Source: Cymbidium sinense (taxonomy: Eukaryota > Streptophyta > Magnoliopsida > Asparagales > Orchidaceae). Taken from it: 64,000 nt of DNA. Of this stretch, positions 36,283 to 48,460 are shown one piece after another (the stretch's first letter is position 1; the number at the start of each line of letters is the position of its first letter). The translations under genes and the position numbers were made by a program. The stretch covers positions 150,047,834 through 150,111,833 of the forward strand of contig CM038217.1 in assembly GCA_021442155.1 (NCBI GenBank), in the 5' to 3' direction. The notes beneath the pieces were generated by a model. It was given only the letters and a program-made list of their open reading frames with translations. It had not been told where the DNA came from and made no database searches.

Positions 36283-37417
36283 GTCTGTTCTGCGACTTCT
36301 GTACCGCTAGTACTCTTTAATACCAATCTATTGTGTTGGCATAAGTTTTGAGAAAAAACAAATAAATAAATTTGTGCTGCTGCTTTTTCTTGCTTCACTT
36401 GGTAACTGCATTCTGTTTGGGAGTTCAACCCTAGTTATACATGAGGATGGCAATGCCTTTTGGAAAGTGGAAATAAAGCAGCCAAAGCCTGACAAGAATT
36501 CCTGGACACTTCCTGGCTTAGTGTCTTTTCTTATGCGGACTTCAAAGTAGCTAAAAAGTGTGTTTTCTTAACCGAATATCTAGCAAGGATTGTTGAATCT
36601 CTATGGTGGTTGATTCACATCTTGTTTGATATTTTGGCTGTTTGATTTAATAAAATGATTGAGCTTCATTGGCAATGTTTAGCTCTTTTTTTTTCCAAAA
36701 AATAGGAGCAAGTATGTTACCTAGCGCTTATAGACTATTCTGTCATTGATATTGCGAAACATTCTTTATTTCATTTATTGTCTGAAGAATTAGCCTATGA
36801 AGCGTGGATTGTCCTAAAAGGCATCTTATTTATATATTGTATTGACAGATACCTTTTTAAGTGAATTTTTGTGTCAAATACACCAAATATTTAAAGCTTT
36901 CTTAGGTAAATAGTTGGATGTTTGTATCCAAAATAGCAGGATGTGGCTCATTCAAAACATTACTATATCAATATCTCACAATATAGCTGAATGCGATATG
37001 TTATTAAATTAAGTACTCATTTACAAGACAATTAGTACATATTATTTTCTTTGAACATTATTCTAACCCATGTAAGGAGTGCTGAGTGTTGTTTTTTGTG
37101 GTTGTATTTCTGAATTCATGGTTTTCGATGGGAGCATGTGTATCTATGTAAAGTGTATAATCTATAACATGTGTTTTAATAGATATCCATTTGCTGTCCA
37201 CACACTGCACAAACTCAGATATATGATATTTGTTTTTCATGTTGATATCCTTATTCAAGATTTGAATATCTCTACATGTGCATACTGTCATTTGTGTTGA
37301 GAGGGTATCTTGTTCATGGTTCATAGAATTCATCTAATACCATAACTTACAAAAGAATTTAATGTACAAGTTTTGATGAACCAATCCCTACAAGCAAAGG
37401 GCCTTTCTAATTTTTTT

Positions 37418-37657
37418 GGGAATTTACATACATAGCACAAATTCTTGTATATTTACATATCTAACACCTAAATTTTCATATTTACATAAATAACACCCAA
37501 ATCTCTAATATTACATCAAAAGTAACACTATCTTTAATTTTTTGAAGTGAAATACATCTTTTCATGCATAGAAAAAATGTTATATTTGTAAATATCAAAC
37601 TTTAGGTATTAGATATGTAAATACATAAGAATTGTGTGCTATGTGTGTAAATTTCCC
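37418..37657. mobile_element. Mutator-like MITE, copy in intron 4, 240 bp
   Basis: Same family and same length as the intact copy. It begins GGGAATTTACATACATAGCA and ends with ATGTGTGTAAATTTCCC. The flanks (AATTTTTTT and TTTTTTTTT) are consistent with a mutated 9-bp T-rich target duplication. Confidence 0.82.
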
Positions 37658-37813
37658 TTTTTTTTTGAAGTGAACCCTCTTCCATACCTCATACTTGCTT
37701 TTCATTGGCATACATTTTGCTTGTCATCATCATTACTAGAATTATCCAAACTATTTTAAAGTCCCAACATACATTTGAAAATATTATTTTTGTATATTTA
37801 ATTTATTGTACAG

Positions 37814-37917
37814 GGTGGGCTGGTACCTGATAAGAAGACTTTTCCTTCTGGTATTAAGGCTCTTGCAGACTACGTACATGAAAAGGGCCTCAAGCTTGGC
37901 ATTTATTCTGATGCTGG
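37814..37917 (+). CDS. AGAL3: GH27 exon 5
   Basis: Acceptor TTGTACAG, donor GTAAGG. Encodes [15 protein letters not shown], then [20 protein letters not shown]. This is a highly conserved part of the barrel, with no lesion. Confidence 0.92.
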
Positions 37918-38163
37918 GTAAGGCCTTAAGCTTGGTATTTTCTTTTTGACATTAAAGCCCATGCAGACCATGTACATGACTAGGGCACCTGCTATAGCAT
38001 TGACAAAGCTGACTAATTTTCTTACAAAGAACTTTAAAGGAAAAAAAGAAGGAAAATTTACCTTGTTACGAAACAGATTTACTAATGTTTTTTTGGCTAA
38101 TATTCACTTTTAACTGTTAATCTGTATAACTAAAGTTATCTGACATTACATTTGAAAATTCAG

Positions 38164-38236
38164 GGCATTTACATGTCAAGTTCGTCCTGGCTCGCTCTTC
38201 CATGAAAAAGATGATGCCAACATTTTTGCTTCTTGG
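38164..38236 (+). CDS. AGAL3: GH27 exon 6
   Basis: Acceptor AATTCAG, donor GTAAGA. Encodes AFTCQVRPGSLFHEKDDA followed by NIFASW. The conserved Cys of FTC is kept. Confidence 0.93.
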
Positions 38237-38360
38237 GTAAGAATAATTGACGATTCTGGATGCCAAATGGCTAAATCTTAACAAGAATTTTGGTGTTTCT
38301 TGACTCATATTGTTTTTTTCTGACAAATGTTTTAATTTATATCTTTTGACATTTTTCAAG

Positions 38361-38419
38361 GGTGTTGACTACTTAAAATATGACAATTGTTTCAATTTGG
38401 GGATCAAACCTGAGAAACG
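38361..38419 (+). CDS. AGAL3: GH27 exon 7, catalytic nucleophile
   Basis: Acceptor TTTTCAAG, donor GTGCCA. Encodes GVDYLKYDNCFNLGIKPEK plus two bases. The Asp of KYDNC is the family nucleophile and is intact. Confidence 0.93.
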
Positions 38420-38504
38420 GTGCCATCTCATCTTTCCTGCTTCCATATTGCAATGGGATGTTGCTCTGCAATTCTAAATTTTCTTTCGCCATTATTAATT
38501 TCAG

Positions 38505-38570
38505 CTATCCTCCCATGCGTGATGCATTAAACTCAACTGGACGGACCATTTTCTATTCCATTTGTGAGTG
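38505..38570 (+). CDS. AGAL3: GH27 exon 8
   Basis: Acceptor ATTTCAG, donor GTAATG. The preceding intron is 85 bp. Encodes R(split)YPPMRDALNSTGRTIFYSI, then CEW, with the Trp codon split to exon 9. Confidence 0.92.
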
Positions 38571-38652
38571 GTAATGAATTTTGCTTCTGATAATTCTTCA
38601 CAGAAGCTTTCTATGATGGCTTTTTAGTAGTCACTCTACTTTCTACTCTTAG

Positions 38653-38736
38653 GGGAGTAGATGATCCTGCCTTATGGGCTGGCAATGTTGGTAATAGCTG
38701 GAGGACAACAGATGACATAACTGATACATGGGATAG
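38653..38736 (+). CDS. AGAL3: GH27 exon 9, catalytic acid/base
   Basis: Acceptor CTCTTAG, donor GTGAGA. Encodes [16 protein letters not shown], then [11 protein letters not shown]. The Asp in TDDI is the expected acid/base residue and is intact. Confidence 0.93.
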
Positions 38737-38811
38737 GTGAGAATTTACCTCTCATGCATTATTCATGTAGTCATTCAAATGATTTTTAATTACTATTCCC
38801 CACCGATTTAG

Positions 38812-38876
38812 CATGACTGCCATTGCGGATGCCAATGACAAATGGGCATCGTACGCCGGACCAGGTGGATGGAATG
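38812..38876 (+). CDS. AGAL3: GH27 exon 10
   Basis: Acceptor GATTTAG, donor GTAAGT. Encodes [20 protein letters not shown], then WN and one base. PGGWN is diagnostic of GH27. Confidence 0.93.
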
Positions 38877-39010
38877 GTAAGTTAGTGCTACTAAACTGCT
38901 AATGAACTCTATTTGGGAAGTGATTTTTAACATGTTATTCAGGGTTCCCAGTGTAATCATATTTTTTGTTGTTATTATGAGATTTTGATGAATGATATTT
39001 CTCTTGTCAG

Positions 39011-39093
39011 ACCCTGATATGCTAGAAGTTGGCAATGATGGCATGAACTATTCAGAGTATCTGTCACATTTCAGTATCTGGGCTTTGATGAAG
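39011..39093 (+). CDS. AGAL3: GH27 exon 11, last exon found
   Basis: Acceptor TTGTCAG, donor GTGCTT. Encodes [18 protein letters not shown], then [10 protein letters not shown]. In relatives the next residues are APLLIGCDVRN. No sequence coding for them was found downstream to 64000, so the next exon is beyond the window or lost. Confidence 0.92.
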
Positions 39094-40849
39094 GTGCTTG
39101 TTTATTTGGGAAAAAAAATTTATCAGGATCTCTTCATGGAAAATTTGTTATTAGTATGGGTCTGATGAGTGGCATGCCCCTTAGTAAAAAACATAAAAAA
39201 AATCTGTTAAGAGAGTGAAAGATAGAATATCATTTATATAATAAATATTTGAGCTTAAGAAAATAGAAGAAATTTAATAAAAAATTAAGAAGACAATGTT
39301 GCATTCTTTTGCTTTTTTTTATTAAATATCATTCTGTTTCTTTATTGCTATGTAACAAATGTTATTAATCTAGCCATTCCTAATACAATTTTACCATGAG
39401 GATATCCTGATTTTATTATTGTTATTTTGTTTATTCACCACTTTCATGCATTCATGTTATTTGTTTTCAAAATGATGGAATCATTTATTATATCGCTCTG
39501 ATGCTGTTATGCTTTCATGTGTCATGATCTAAATCTAATTGATTTATTCTTGTGCACGCTGATATGCTCTGGTGACTGGACTCCATGAACCCAGGACCAT
39601 GCAAGCCAGTCCAGCCTCTTGAGCTTAGTGGGTATATTGTTGGATCTTTCCGTGATGGAGCCCACTTCCCTTTCCTTTTTATCTTTATGGTTATCTGCTC
39701 CCACTCTTCCTTTTAATTGCAAAATTGTCCAGGAACTCAAGCAGTAAATTTTAAATCACAAATTTAGGCAATCTTCTTATAAGGTATGTGAGGAGGGAAA
39801 AAATGAATAAACTAGGCATTTTATTACTTTCTTGCATCTTGATGGAGATGGATGACGGCACGGGTAAAAAAAGAGATCGTAATGTGAGACAACAGCATGC
39901 ATAGAAGAAAAGGTAGAAAAGGTTGTGCATAGTAGAAGAGTGTAGATGGCTAGCTAGGGCACGAGGGCACGGGACCACATAACTTTATAGTGATCGTCAA
40001 AGATTGAGAAGAAGAGGTGGAGATGTGAGATGGCTTTGATGAAAAGGCAGAGATGTGAGATCTTATCGTAGATGAATGGGGCATCTAGCATAAGATATAT
40101 TGGTTTTAATTCCTTTCATTTCAATTTTCAATGTCTCCATCTATGATTTTGAGTTCTATCATCGATGTGTTCCACCATGTCTCATTCATGTTCCATCATG
40201 TCTGGTAACTGTCAAAATCCAATTCCACACCAAAAGTTTTTTGACACAATTTTTGAGATGTTAGATACAAGTTGGAGTTATTTGGAGATAGATACATTTT
40301 GTTCATTCTTCATATCTTTAGTATCATAAAATGTTTACCTGCATGAGATAGCAGGTTTGAACACCGCACCCATCCATTTTTTTAAACTTTAAACTAGATA
40401 ATTTATATCATAACTTGATTATATCTGTTTAAGTGTTCTTAATGTTATCATAATAGTTGGAAGTATGTTCATCAAATAACATGCATTATTAACCTCTACC
40501 TAAAAATCTGTGCTCAATCTAGCATTAAATAGTATACATTTGGCACTCTTCTAAAGCTTCGTATTCATTCATTTTCCACTTCATTTGTTGAGATCATCAT
40601 TTGATCTAACTCTAGCGATGCCTCACAAGTTAGATTTAATATAGCCTATGTACATTTGATCCTATGAAAAGTAACAAATTTGTACAATCAATAATACTTA
40701 CCCAGAATTGCAATGCTATAGAACTTTAGAGTTTCGTTCCTCTAACCATAAAGCAAGCTTCTCTTAATGTTTGTAGGCTCTGATGTATGCAAATCCTGAC
40801 ATGTAATTTAGTTAAATCACATAAGGAAGAAACAAATTTATCATATGTA
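39094..40849. other. DNA after exon 11, no feature recognised
   Basis: No coding similarity or clear mobile element. Either the start of a very long intron 11 or DNA beyond a truncated gene. Confidence 0.5.
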
Positions 40850-41360
40850 AATTAGTAGAATTCAAGTTGGATGGTTGAAGTAGAGGAATGCATCTGGCCT
40901 ATTATGTGATAGAAAAGTTCCACTTAAACTTAAGGAAAAATTTTATAAGATGGTGGTAAGACCTCGATGACTTATGGCGAGAATGTTGGCCAATAAAAGA
41001 AAGCATAAACTAAGTTAAGTGTTACTGAGATGAGGATGCTTAGGTGGATGAGTGGCTTTACTCTTAGAGATAGAATGCAATATGAGTATATTGGAAAAAG
41101 TTAAAGTAGCAGGTGGTAGATAAGATTAGGGGAGTCGCCTTAGATGGTTTGACATAAAGCGTGGCCATCAGATGACCGATTAGGAGAGTAGATGCATTAG
41201 ATTTCTTGTTAAGAAAGGTAGAGGTAGAAAAAGACTTGGTTAAGATGTATAAAAAATTATCTTAGTATACTTGATTTAAATGAGAATTTGACATAATAAT
41301 AGATGGGGATGAAGGATTCATGTGTACCTAGTGAGATTAAGGCTTGTTGTTGTTGTTGTA
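40850..41360 (+). mobile_element. 5'-truncated RTE-type LINE, 3' end
   Basis: Matches 44450-44702 plus 53754-53988 of the second LINE in the window: attagtagaattcaagttgg at the left, gatagaaaagttccacttaa, gatgaggatgcttaggtgg, and gaaaggtagaggtagaaaaa near the right. It ends in a TTG repeat at 41344-41359, the typical tail of plant RTE-type LINEs. Corresponds to the extreme C-terminus of the RT protein and the 3' UTR. Not coding. Confidence 0.85.
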
Positions 41361-42068
41361 ATTGTGTTGCTTGAATGGACTAGAGATTTTACTTTTATTT
41401 GGGAATCATATTATATTTGGAAATATATAAAACTCCACCTTAAATATTAAATTTGCATCCATCAAAATCCAAATAATCCAAACATAAGATTTTTTTTTTC
41501 AATGGTAGAAAATGCTTGGCCTCTTTTCAAGTCATCACAACTTCATCATTTATTTTGATCTGACTTGTCCCTATCCCAACAATCTTATAGGTCATATCAT
41601 TGCCCAAAAAGATCACATCGATGAATATTCAAGGAGAAAATCAATGCTTTTTTGTAGAGTTCTGTGATTTAAACATCTACAGTCAAGGATCTAAGATTCA
41701 ATTGAAAAAATAAAGTAATTTGTAGTTGTTTGAACGAGATCAAACCAATCTTCTTCTTTATAATTGATGTTGCTTTAAGCTAGAATTTTTTCACATTTTT
41801 CTTATAGTTTTCTTTTCAATAATCAATGATCAATTTTTAGTGTCCAGGTTTCTTGCAACTGTGGTACTATCCTTTATTTTTGGACTTCGATTTTGTTGTC
41901 CCTCTTTCTTCAATGCTTTCTCTAAACGTCTAACTATCCTCATAAATAAGCCCTCAATTGGTCTTTCTTTTTATACCTTCCTCAACTCATTTAATAGAAG
42001 CTTAAACTTCACTCATCATGAAAATTGGTGTTTTTTTAACAATAAAGTGGCGATGATTTTCTTCTAAT
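41361..42068. other. No feature recognised
   Basis: AT-rich DNA between the LINE fragment and the Tourist-like element. Short frames show no family signature. Confidence 0.5.
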
Positions 42069-42071
42069 TAA

Positions 42072-42149
42072 GGAGGTATTTGGTTGGTTGAAAAAAGAAT
42101 GCATTGTAGAAGGATTCAATATAAAATGAATCCTTTAAATCATTAATGT
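42072..42149. mobile_element. Left part of a Tourist-like (PIF/Harbinger) element
   Basis: Begins GGAGGTATTTGGTTGGTTGA after a TAA at 42069-42071. The same sequence in reverse complement closes the element at 54394, followed by TAA. The 3-bp TAA duplication and this terminal sequence fit Tourist-like MITEs. The boundary with the LINE near 42150 is approximate. Confidence 0.75.
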
Positions 42150-44702
42150 TATCTTAGGCGTCGGAGCTGTATCTGAATCTGATGAAAAATGTCTTGCCGT
42201 ACGCCGGCGGTGCGATGTTAAATAAGCGAGGTTCCCATTATGGGGATCTGCGGGCAAGAAGTTAGTCCATAAACTAGAATTAGGTTAGGATCTTGGAATA
42301 TAGGTACTCTTACGGTAAAGTAATGGAATTAATAGATATTATGGTTCATAGAAAGATAAATATTTTATGTGTTCAAGAAACTAAATGGGTTGGTGAGAAA
42401 GAGAGATTGATAGTTTAGGTTTTAAACTTTGGTATTCAGGTAAAATTCAAACTAGAAATGGTGTAGGTGTGATTATAGATAAAAGTTTGAAGGATATTGT
42501 TATAAATATTAATAGATGTGGAGATAGAATTATAGCTTTAAAGATTATTGTTGATCTTAAGATTATGATGTTATAAGTGTATACATCTCTCAGTAGGTTT
42601 GGAGGTAAGCTCAAAAGAAAAATTTTGGAATGAATTAGAGGATTAATCTGAATAATATTGAAAAAAAAAAGTATTTATTGGGGAGATTTAAATGGGCGTG
42701 TTGTTGGTAGAGTGGTAGAAGATTTTAAAAGTGGTAGTTATGGATTTGGGTAGTAATGAAGAGAAGGTAGGGGATATTAGATTTTTGCTTATGATTTTGT
42801 AGTTTTATACTTTATTTAAGAAAAGAGATGAACATTATTACTTATAAAATGGATCTAGTAAAACAGATTAATTATTTTTTTATAAGAAAATAGATCGTTT
42901 AGATTGTAAAGATTGTAAGGTCATTCAGTGAAATTTTAAGTACATTATTATAGTTTTAGATTTTAAGATGAAAGGTTGTAAGAGAAAAAAATAAATTATT
43001 ACAGGATTAGATGGGGACACTTAAAGAAACATGAAATAAAATATTTTTAAGGAGCTACAAGAAATTAGAGTTTGGGATGTTCATGGGAAAATTGCGTTAT
43101 GTGAGAAAAATATCAGTGAAATTAAGAGTTCTTAAAGATGTCTTTTGAATCAAAGGAAAACTTTAATAAGAATAGTTGGTGGTGGAGTCGAGTGTCGAAA
43201 AGATAAGAAATAAGAAGCGTTGTTATAAAACTTGGTTTAGATGTAAAACTTCGGAGGAAAGATATAAAATGGCGCGTAGAGATTAAGAAAGCGATATATG
43301 ATCTGAAAATTTTAGTGATTTATCTGATAGATTAGATCTAAAGAAGGTGAAAGATGTATGTATAAGTTAATAAGAGATAGGAGAAGTAAAACATATATTT
43401 CAAGTGAGGGTATTAAGGATGAAAATAATAAAGTCTTTCTTAGAAAAGATATTGAAAATAGGTGGATGAGATATTTTAATAAACTTTTCAATGAAGGATC
43501 TAAGTCGATTGATTTTAGCTTAATACCTAAACAAATAGAATTTCATTTTATCGTATTAGTAAATCTAAAGTTAGTGAAGTTTTAAAGAAAATGAAATGTG
43601 GAAAAAAGCGATGAGCAGGATAATATTTCAATAGAAGTGTGGAAATGTTTAGGAGATCATGGAATTTCTTACAAATCTTTTTAATGTTATTTTAAAACTA
43701 AAAGATGTCGGATGAGTGGAGAAAGAGTTTGTTGGTTCTATATTTAAGAATAAAGGTGATGCACAAGAGTGTGCAAATTATAGAGAATTAAGTTAATGTG
43801 CCATACATTAAAATTATGGGAGTAATTGAGCATAGGTTACGATGTGATCTGAAGTTTCTCTGTCAGTTTGATTTCATGCGGTAGATCTACTATGGATCTT
43901 TACATTTGTTAAGAGGTTTGATGGAGAAGCATAGAGAAAATAAGAAGGATCTACATATGATATTTATTGATTTAGAAAAGCATGATAAAGTCTCGAAGAT
44001 GTTCTTTGGAGAGTTACAGAGCATGAAGTTAATATTGATTATATTCAAGTCATTAAGGATATGTATACTAGAGCATTGTGTCCAAACAAGGAGGATTGAC
44101 AAAATATTTTCCTATTTTAGGTTGGATTACATCGAGGATCAACATTAAGCCTTATCTTTTTTACTTTAGTTATGGATGTTCTTACGAGGGAATTTACAAG
44201 AAGATGTACCTTGGTGTATGCTTTTTTCTGACATTCTTCTTGTTGATAAGACTAGAGAGAGTCCAACGAAACTTGAATTATGGAGGTCAACTTTAGAGTC
44301 TAAAGGTTTTAGTTTAAGTAGATCTAAGCGAATATATGGAGTGTAATTTTAGTTATAGAAGTTTTAGTGGTAGTGTTGTGACTTTAGGTGATCAAGTCAT
44401 TAATAAGAATGGATTTCCTGATGATGGTGAAATAGATGGAGATGTTATTAGTAGAATTCAAGTTGGAATGGTTGAAGTGGAGGAATGCATCCATTATGTG
44501 ATAGAAAAGTTCCACTTAAATTTAAGGAAAATTTTATAAGATGGTGGTAAGACTGATGACTTATAGTGCAGAATGTTGGCCAATAAAAGAAACATAAGAG
44601 TAAGTTAAGTGTTCTGAGAGATGAGGATGCTCGGGTGGATGAGTGGCTTTACCACTTAGAGATAGAATGCAAAATGAGTATGTTAGGAAAAAGTTGGAGT
44701 AC
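42150..44702 (+). pseudogene. RTE-type LINE, main part, decayed
   Basis: Remnant of a non-LTR retrotransposon ORF with an N-terminal endonuclease and a C-terminal RT. Endonuclease: SWNIGTLT near 42290, then IDIMVHRKINILCVQETKW, with the Glu of QETKW kept, and GDLNG near 42690. RT: RENKKDLHMIFIDLEK near 43940, a degenerate ALSF..F segment near 44150 and GVVTLGDQVINKNG near 44370. At least ten stops and frameshifts are present. It inserted into the Tourist-like element and is broken at 44702 by about 9 kb of Ty3/gypsy DNA. It resumes at 53754. Confidence 0.85.
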
Positions 44703-46869
44703 TCATGGTTTAGACTTTTAGATTTATTAAGAATTTTAGCATTGTTGCTCCGATAAGCGATATACTAAAATTAGATAAATTTGTTGGTTAATACAAGGCC
44801 CAAATTAAAGTTCTTATCACTTGAGATCATCTTAGATTTTTTTAAAGCTTTGAAGTGACATGTGATGAGGAATTGGGATAGGTGGAATTTTAAGTCGAGA
44901 GAATCATAGATTCTTTTGGTGAAAAGTTAAATGAAATGTAAACAATGATATTCCACTTATGATGAGTTTTATCTTTGTAATTCAATCCTTAAGGCATTGG
45001 CGACTTATCTATACAGAGAATTTATCTTAATTAGATCATAAATAAAATTCATTAATCTCGAAAAAAGTTAAGCATGCAAAATGGGTTGAATTTTTACAAG
45101 ACTTTTCTTTGTTTAAAGCATAAGCCGGAATTAAGAATAAAGCGAACGCTTTATCAGGGTAAACAATGATTTCCTCTTTATTGAGAATCAGGGATTTGAT
45201 AGAATCAGATGATTATATTGTGTCTTGTTTCCTTTTTTTATCTTGAACACTAGATAAAACCAATAACTTTACAAAGGACATTATCGATAACAATGGATAT
45301 TTATATAAAGGGAAAACAATTATGTATTCTCGATCTTCTTAGAATTCTTATCTGAGCTATCTTTGGGGTATAGGTCATTTTGGAAAGGATAAGGCCATAT
45401 GTTTATTAGAAAATAGATTTTATTGGCTTAAAGCGGGATGTTCAAAATTTGACCACAATCTTTGTAATTTAGTATCAAAACAATTGGACAATTACTGCTT
45501 TTGTTCTATAAATAGGAAGAGATCAATTTTATTCTAGGATTACAGGACATCGAGGGCATGATAGTATTTTGTTGTAGTAGTGTTCTCAAAAGCTCTTTTC
45601 TTACCTTGTTCAAAACAAATGATGCTTTTTATACCTAAATTATTTTTAAGGAAATAATACTCGCATGGTCCTTTAATTGTTTTATTAGAGATGTTAAGTT
45701 TGTCATATTTTGGAAAATATTAATTAATTAAATTAAAATTCTCTTCCCTCATTTGATGAATGAAGTAGTTAATGTAAAGGAAATTTGCTTTGATGTTTGG
45801 TAGGTAAAGTTTAGGAAATTGGGATTTACATTTACCAACGATTTACTTTATAGTCTTATGTAACTATAAAAAATCATATTTTAAATGGTCAAAACCCACG
45901 ATAGATAGATGTAAACTCATCTGTATTTTACGATCGGCGTTCTCGTTTCTTTAAAGATTTTCAAAGCCTCCATGAAGATATAAAAAAATTACTATAAGTA
46001 ATGATAATTATGCTTAAGGCAAATCATGTCGTTCAACGAAAGAATATAAAGAAGGTGATTATGTATTGATTAAATTCTGGCGTTATCATACTAAATATAA
46101 GAAATTACATGCACGAAAGTGGTCCATTTAAAATTCTCAAGAAAATTGGCTATCTTTATGATTTCTTTGATATATTCATTCATCCAGGTTATTAATATTG
46201 AAGATATTCATCATATGAAGGAATTAGAAACTCACTTGTTGGTCACTCTTTGCAGGAGATATAGCCGTCTTTGCAACCCTCTTCCTTTGAAGTTGTTATA
46301 TTATCAGTAGAGGCACCATTAATCCGACTTTCAATTTTAGTTGTTGGAAGAATATGCAGGTGAAGACCATGGTTGACGTAGTGATTTGGAGACTTTAGCC
46401 CCATTAGTAGAAGACTTAGATTTGTTCTGACAGTTGATTGAGAGTTGATAGAAAGTCATGAGGATCAAATTAAAGCTAGATTTACAAAATCTCGTGTCAT
46501 GAGGATCAATAATTAGAAGAGGCCCGTTCTGAGATCTCAAAAGCTAGAAAATTCAAAAAAAGAAGAAAACAGCATTCTTAGATTTATGATTTCATCTTTT
46601 TTTATTTATGTAATTTTTAATTTTCTTAGAAATGTTTGAAATTTTGCATTTAAAATTAAGCGTATGGCGTGTGGTTGAATCATAAAATAATAGCAATGTG
46701 AAATGGGTGGATGGCGTAAAATAATGAGATTTATTCTTCAATTAATGTACCTTTCCTATGTTTTGAATTCTTTCTTTTGAAAGATCTTTGTAATGGTATA
46801 AATAGCCTCTTATTAGAATGAAAGGAACTTTTGTACAAATTTTGAGTTATTCTTTGTGGTTTAGAGCGG
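44703..46869 (+). pseudogene. Chromovirus (Ty3/gypsy) pol remnant, + strand
   Basis: Starts abruptly inside RT/RNase H sequence. Readable pieces: GILSRE-like and YSTYDEF-like segments near 44890-44960, HAKWVEFLQDFSLF at about 45080, KNKANALSG near 45135, then a degenerate integrase zinc finger (GHFGKDKAICLLENRFYW) near 45375. The integrase C-terminus, GDYVLIKFWRYHTKYKKLHA, then KILKKIG, is at 46052-46150. A region with repeated frameshifts and EDQIKARFTKSRV at about 46460 follows. Its residues resemble a chromovirus lineage different from the - strand element that follows. It has no 5' half and no LTR pair. Confidence 0.78.
46797..46805 (+). promoter_or_regulatory. TATA box-like word, possible LTR promoter relic
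   Basis: TATAAATAG, followed by a T-rich stretch about 60 bp later. It lies after the + strand pol remnant, where a 3' LTR would be. Its meaning is tentative because the LTR itself is not delimited. Confidence 0.35.
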
Positions 46870-48028
46870 TGGGAGCAGCGATCTCCTTTGGTGGGGTATC
46901 CAATATCTTCTTTTCTCATGCACGTTCTCTCTCATCAAAGAAAAGCCCAAGATCCACTAATCAGTCGTCGTTAGAGCTTTTTTTTATCTGCGGTCCTTAA
47001 TAACCTTTGTCACAATTTTTACGTTCACTGTTTTATCCATTCATGCTTTGTTTTCAAACATTTATATAAAATGATATTATCTTATGTAATGCTATAATCA
47101 TTATAAATCGATGTCTATCTTAGGAGTAATAAACATTTCGTTCATATAATGTGAAATATCATATCGTTAAATTATAATTTATCTGGTGTAGATTAATATA
47201 AGAATCGAATTTAAATTAAATTATATTACCGATTAATTTGGTCAGTTATGATGTGCTGATTCCTCGCCAGTCATATTACCTATAATGAAATAACTCTAAA
47301 TACTTTACTCATAATAAACTCATATTAGTCTTACGCGAATTGATATCTCCTTATAACTGCTGAATGACTCTACACCGATATTAATTCTTTCTTGATCAAC
47401 AAACTAAAATTAACAAACATTTGTCGATAAATCATTTTAATCTGCTAATTCATATGGCGGTAGGCATTGAACTTCCGATCAACATTTGCATTTCACGAGG
47501 AAGATTTGAAAGAAAAGGGATAGGGAAAGAAAATTAGCTTACAAAATTCCAAAGTTTCCCGATTGGCCAGGAAATCTAGAGCGATCGGTTCCGCCGGCCG
47601 TCGGTTCAGGATTTCAAAGAGCTTACGGATTTCTGTCGTTCATGGGACTACATGTGGCGTTTATGCGGCGAAACCTTGAACTTCCATAGAGTCCGGTTAA
47701 GCGAAGGGTTCGACTCAACATCTTGATCGCGACGGGGCACTTCTCGGCCGAAGAGGAAGCGGTTCTGGTGAGCCAGGCGAACGGCTTCGCGTTCTGTAAT
47801 CCGGAAGCAATCCGTCGGCAAGCGAAGGAAAGGAGGAGAAGAACTTCCTTGGCGTGAAGGGTGAAGCGGTAGGAAGGAAGTGAAATAAATGAGCGTATTA
47901 CCTTCGATCGATCTGTCTGGCGTGTCGAGGCGTTAATCCGTTGCATGCTTAAACTGATCTGATTAAGTCTTCTGATAGCACGTTAATTAAAAACAAAATT
48001 AATTAGAATTAAATTAATGGATATTACA
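46870..48028 (-). repeat. 3' LTR (partial) of the - strand Tekay-like element
   Basis: Direct repeat of about 52680-53753, with the clearest matches at 47093-47150/52946-53000, 47640-47650/53425-53440, 47840-47960/53560-53660 and 47985-48028/53705-53753. On the - strand it starts TGTAATATCCATTAATTTAA at 48028, typical for Tekay/Del elements. The part corresponding to 52059-52680 of the right LTR is missing. The two repeats differ greatly, with many small indels. Confidence 0.7.
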
Positions 48029-48199
48029 ATTTCCTAAAAAAAATTTAGTCCTCGAAATTTCTTGATCATTCAACGAAGGAAACTTACGCCGTCTCTTTGT
48101 TCTCAAAGTACTTGTTTGATGATTGCGCTTATTTAATTTTAACATAGGAAATTTGTCATTTATGTCTCTTAGCATCTTAAAATCTTTTCTCGTCGTAAA

Positions 48200-48460
48200 T
48201 TAATCGGTTGTATTTGAGCTTGGTATATGGAATCTTACGCTCGCGTCGTGATCCATTTTCCGGCTTGAAATGTGAAAGGCGTTGTGAATGTCTGATTGAT
48301 GGGTAAAGAAGCAAGCCATCCGATCCTTTCGGTGATTTAAGGTCCATGTACAGGGCAATTTACCTTGACCAAATCTACTAATTCCTTTCATAGGTTTGAC
48401 TTTCAAAATACAAATTCTCCTTGAAATTACGGCTGCTTTAAGTCGTATACTGGCGATCAC
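48200..48460 (-). pseudogene. Integrase C-terminal remnant (Tekay-like)
   Basis: The open piece reads ICILKVKPMKGISRFGQGK, then HNAFHISSRKMDHDAS. In relatives this is a VFLKVSPMKG...RFG.KGKL stretch and HNVFHVSMLRKY. It places integrase at the low-coordinate end of the element, as expected for the - strand. Confidence 0.82.

Larger units (their letters stand above)
30733..39093 (+). pseudogene. AGAL3: GH27 alpha-galactosidase, AGAL3-like, probably a pseudogene; 3' part not in window
   Basis: The family removes terminal alpha-galactose from oligosaccharides, glycolipids and cell-wall polysaccharides, and is secreted or vacuolar. Eleven exons join in phase to 289 codons: signal peptide, the mature N-terminus, and most of the (beta/alpha)8 barrel. 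Visible signatures are WNSWNFFACQINE, DDCW, KYDNCF (nucleophile Asp), [18 protein letters not shown] (acid/base Asp in TDDI) and PGGWNDPDML. The start at 30733 is chosen because a signal peptide follows and the LFDTSNYG motif of the plant AGAL3 group lies about 35 residues later. Exon 3 has TAG and TGA in frame and no GT donor, so a normal product is impossible from this sequence. The family is usually about 410-430 residues. The last 130 or so, from the LLIGCDVRN region on, are not found up to 64000. Introns 2 and 4 each hold a MITE, and DNA after exon 11 is full of transposons. Confidence 0.8.

Noticed and set aside
47623..47946. 107-codon frame on the - strand in the left LTR, with a 106-codon counterpart at 53343-53663
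   Set aside because: Both start with INAST at equivalent LTR positions, but the proteins diverge into different frames soon after. A conserved LTR-encoded protein is not supported.
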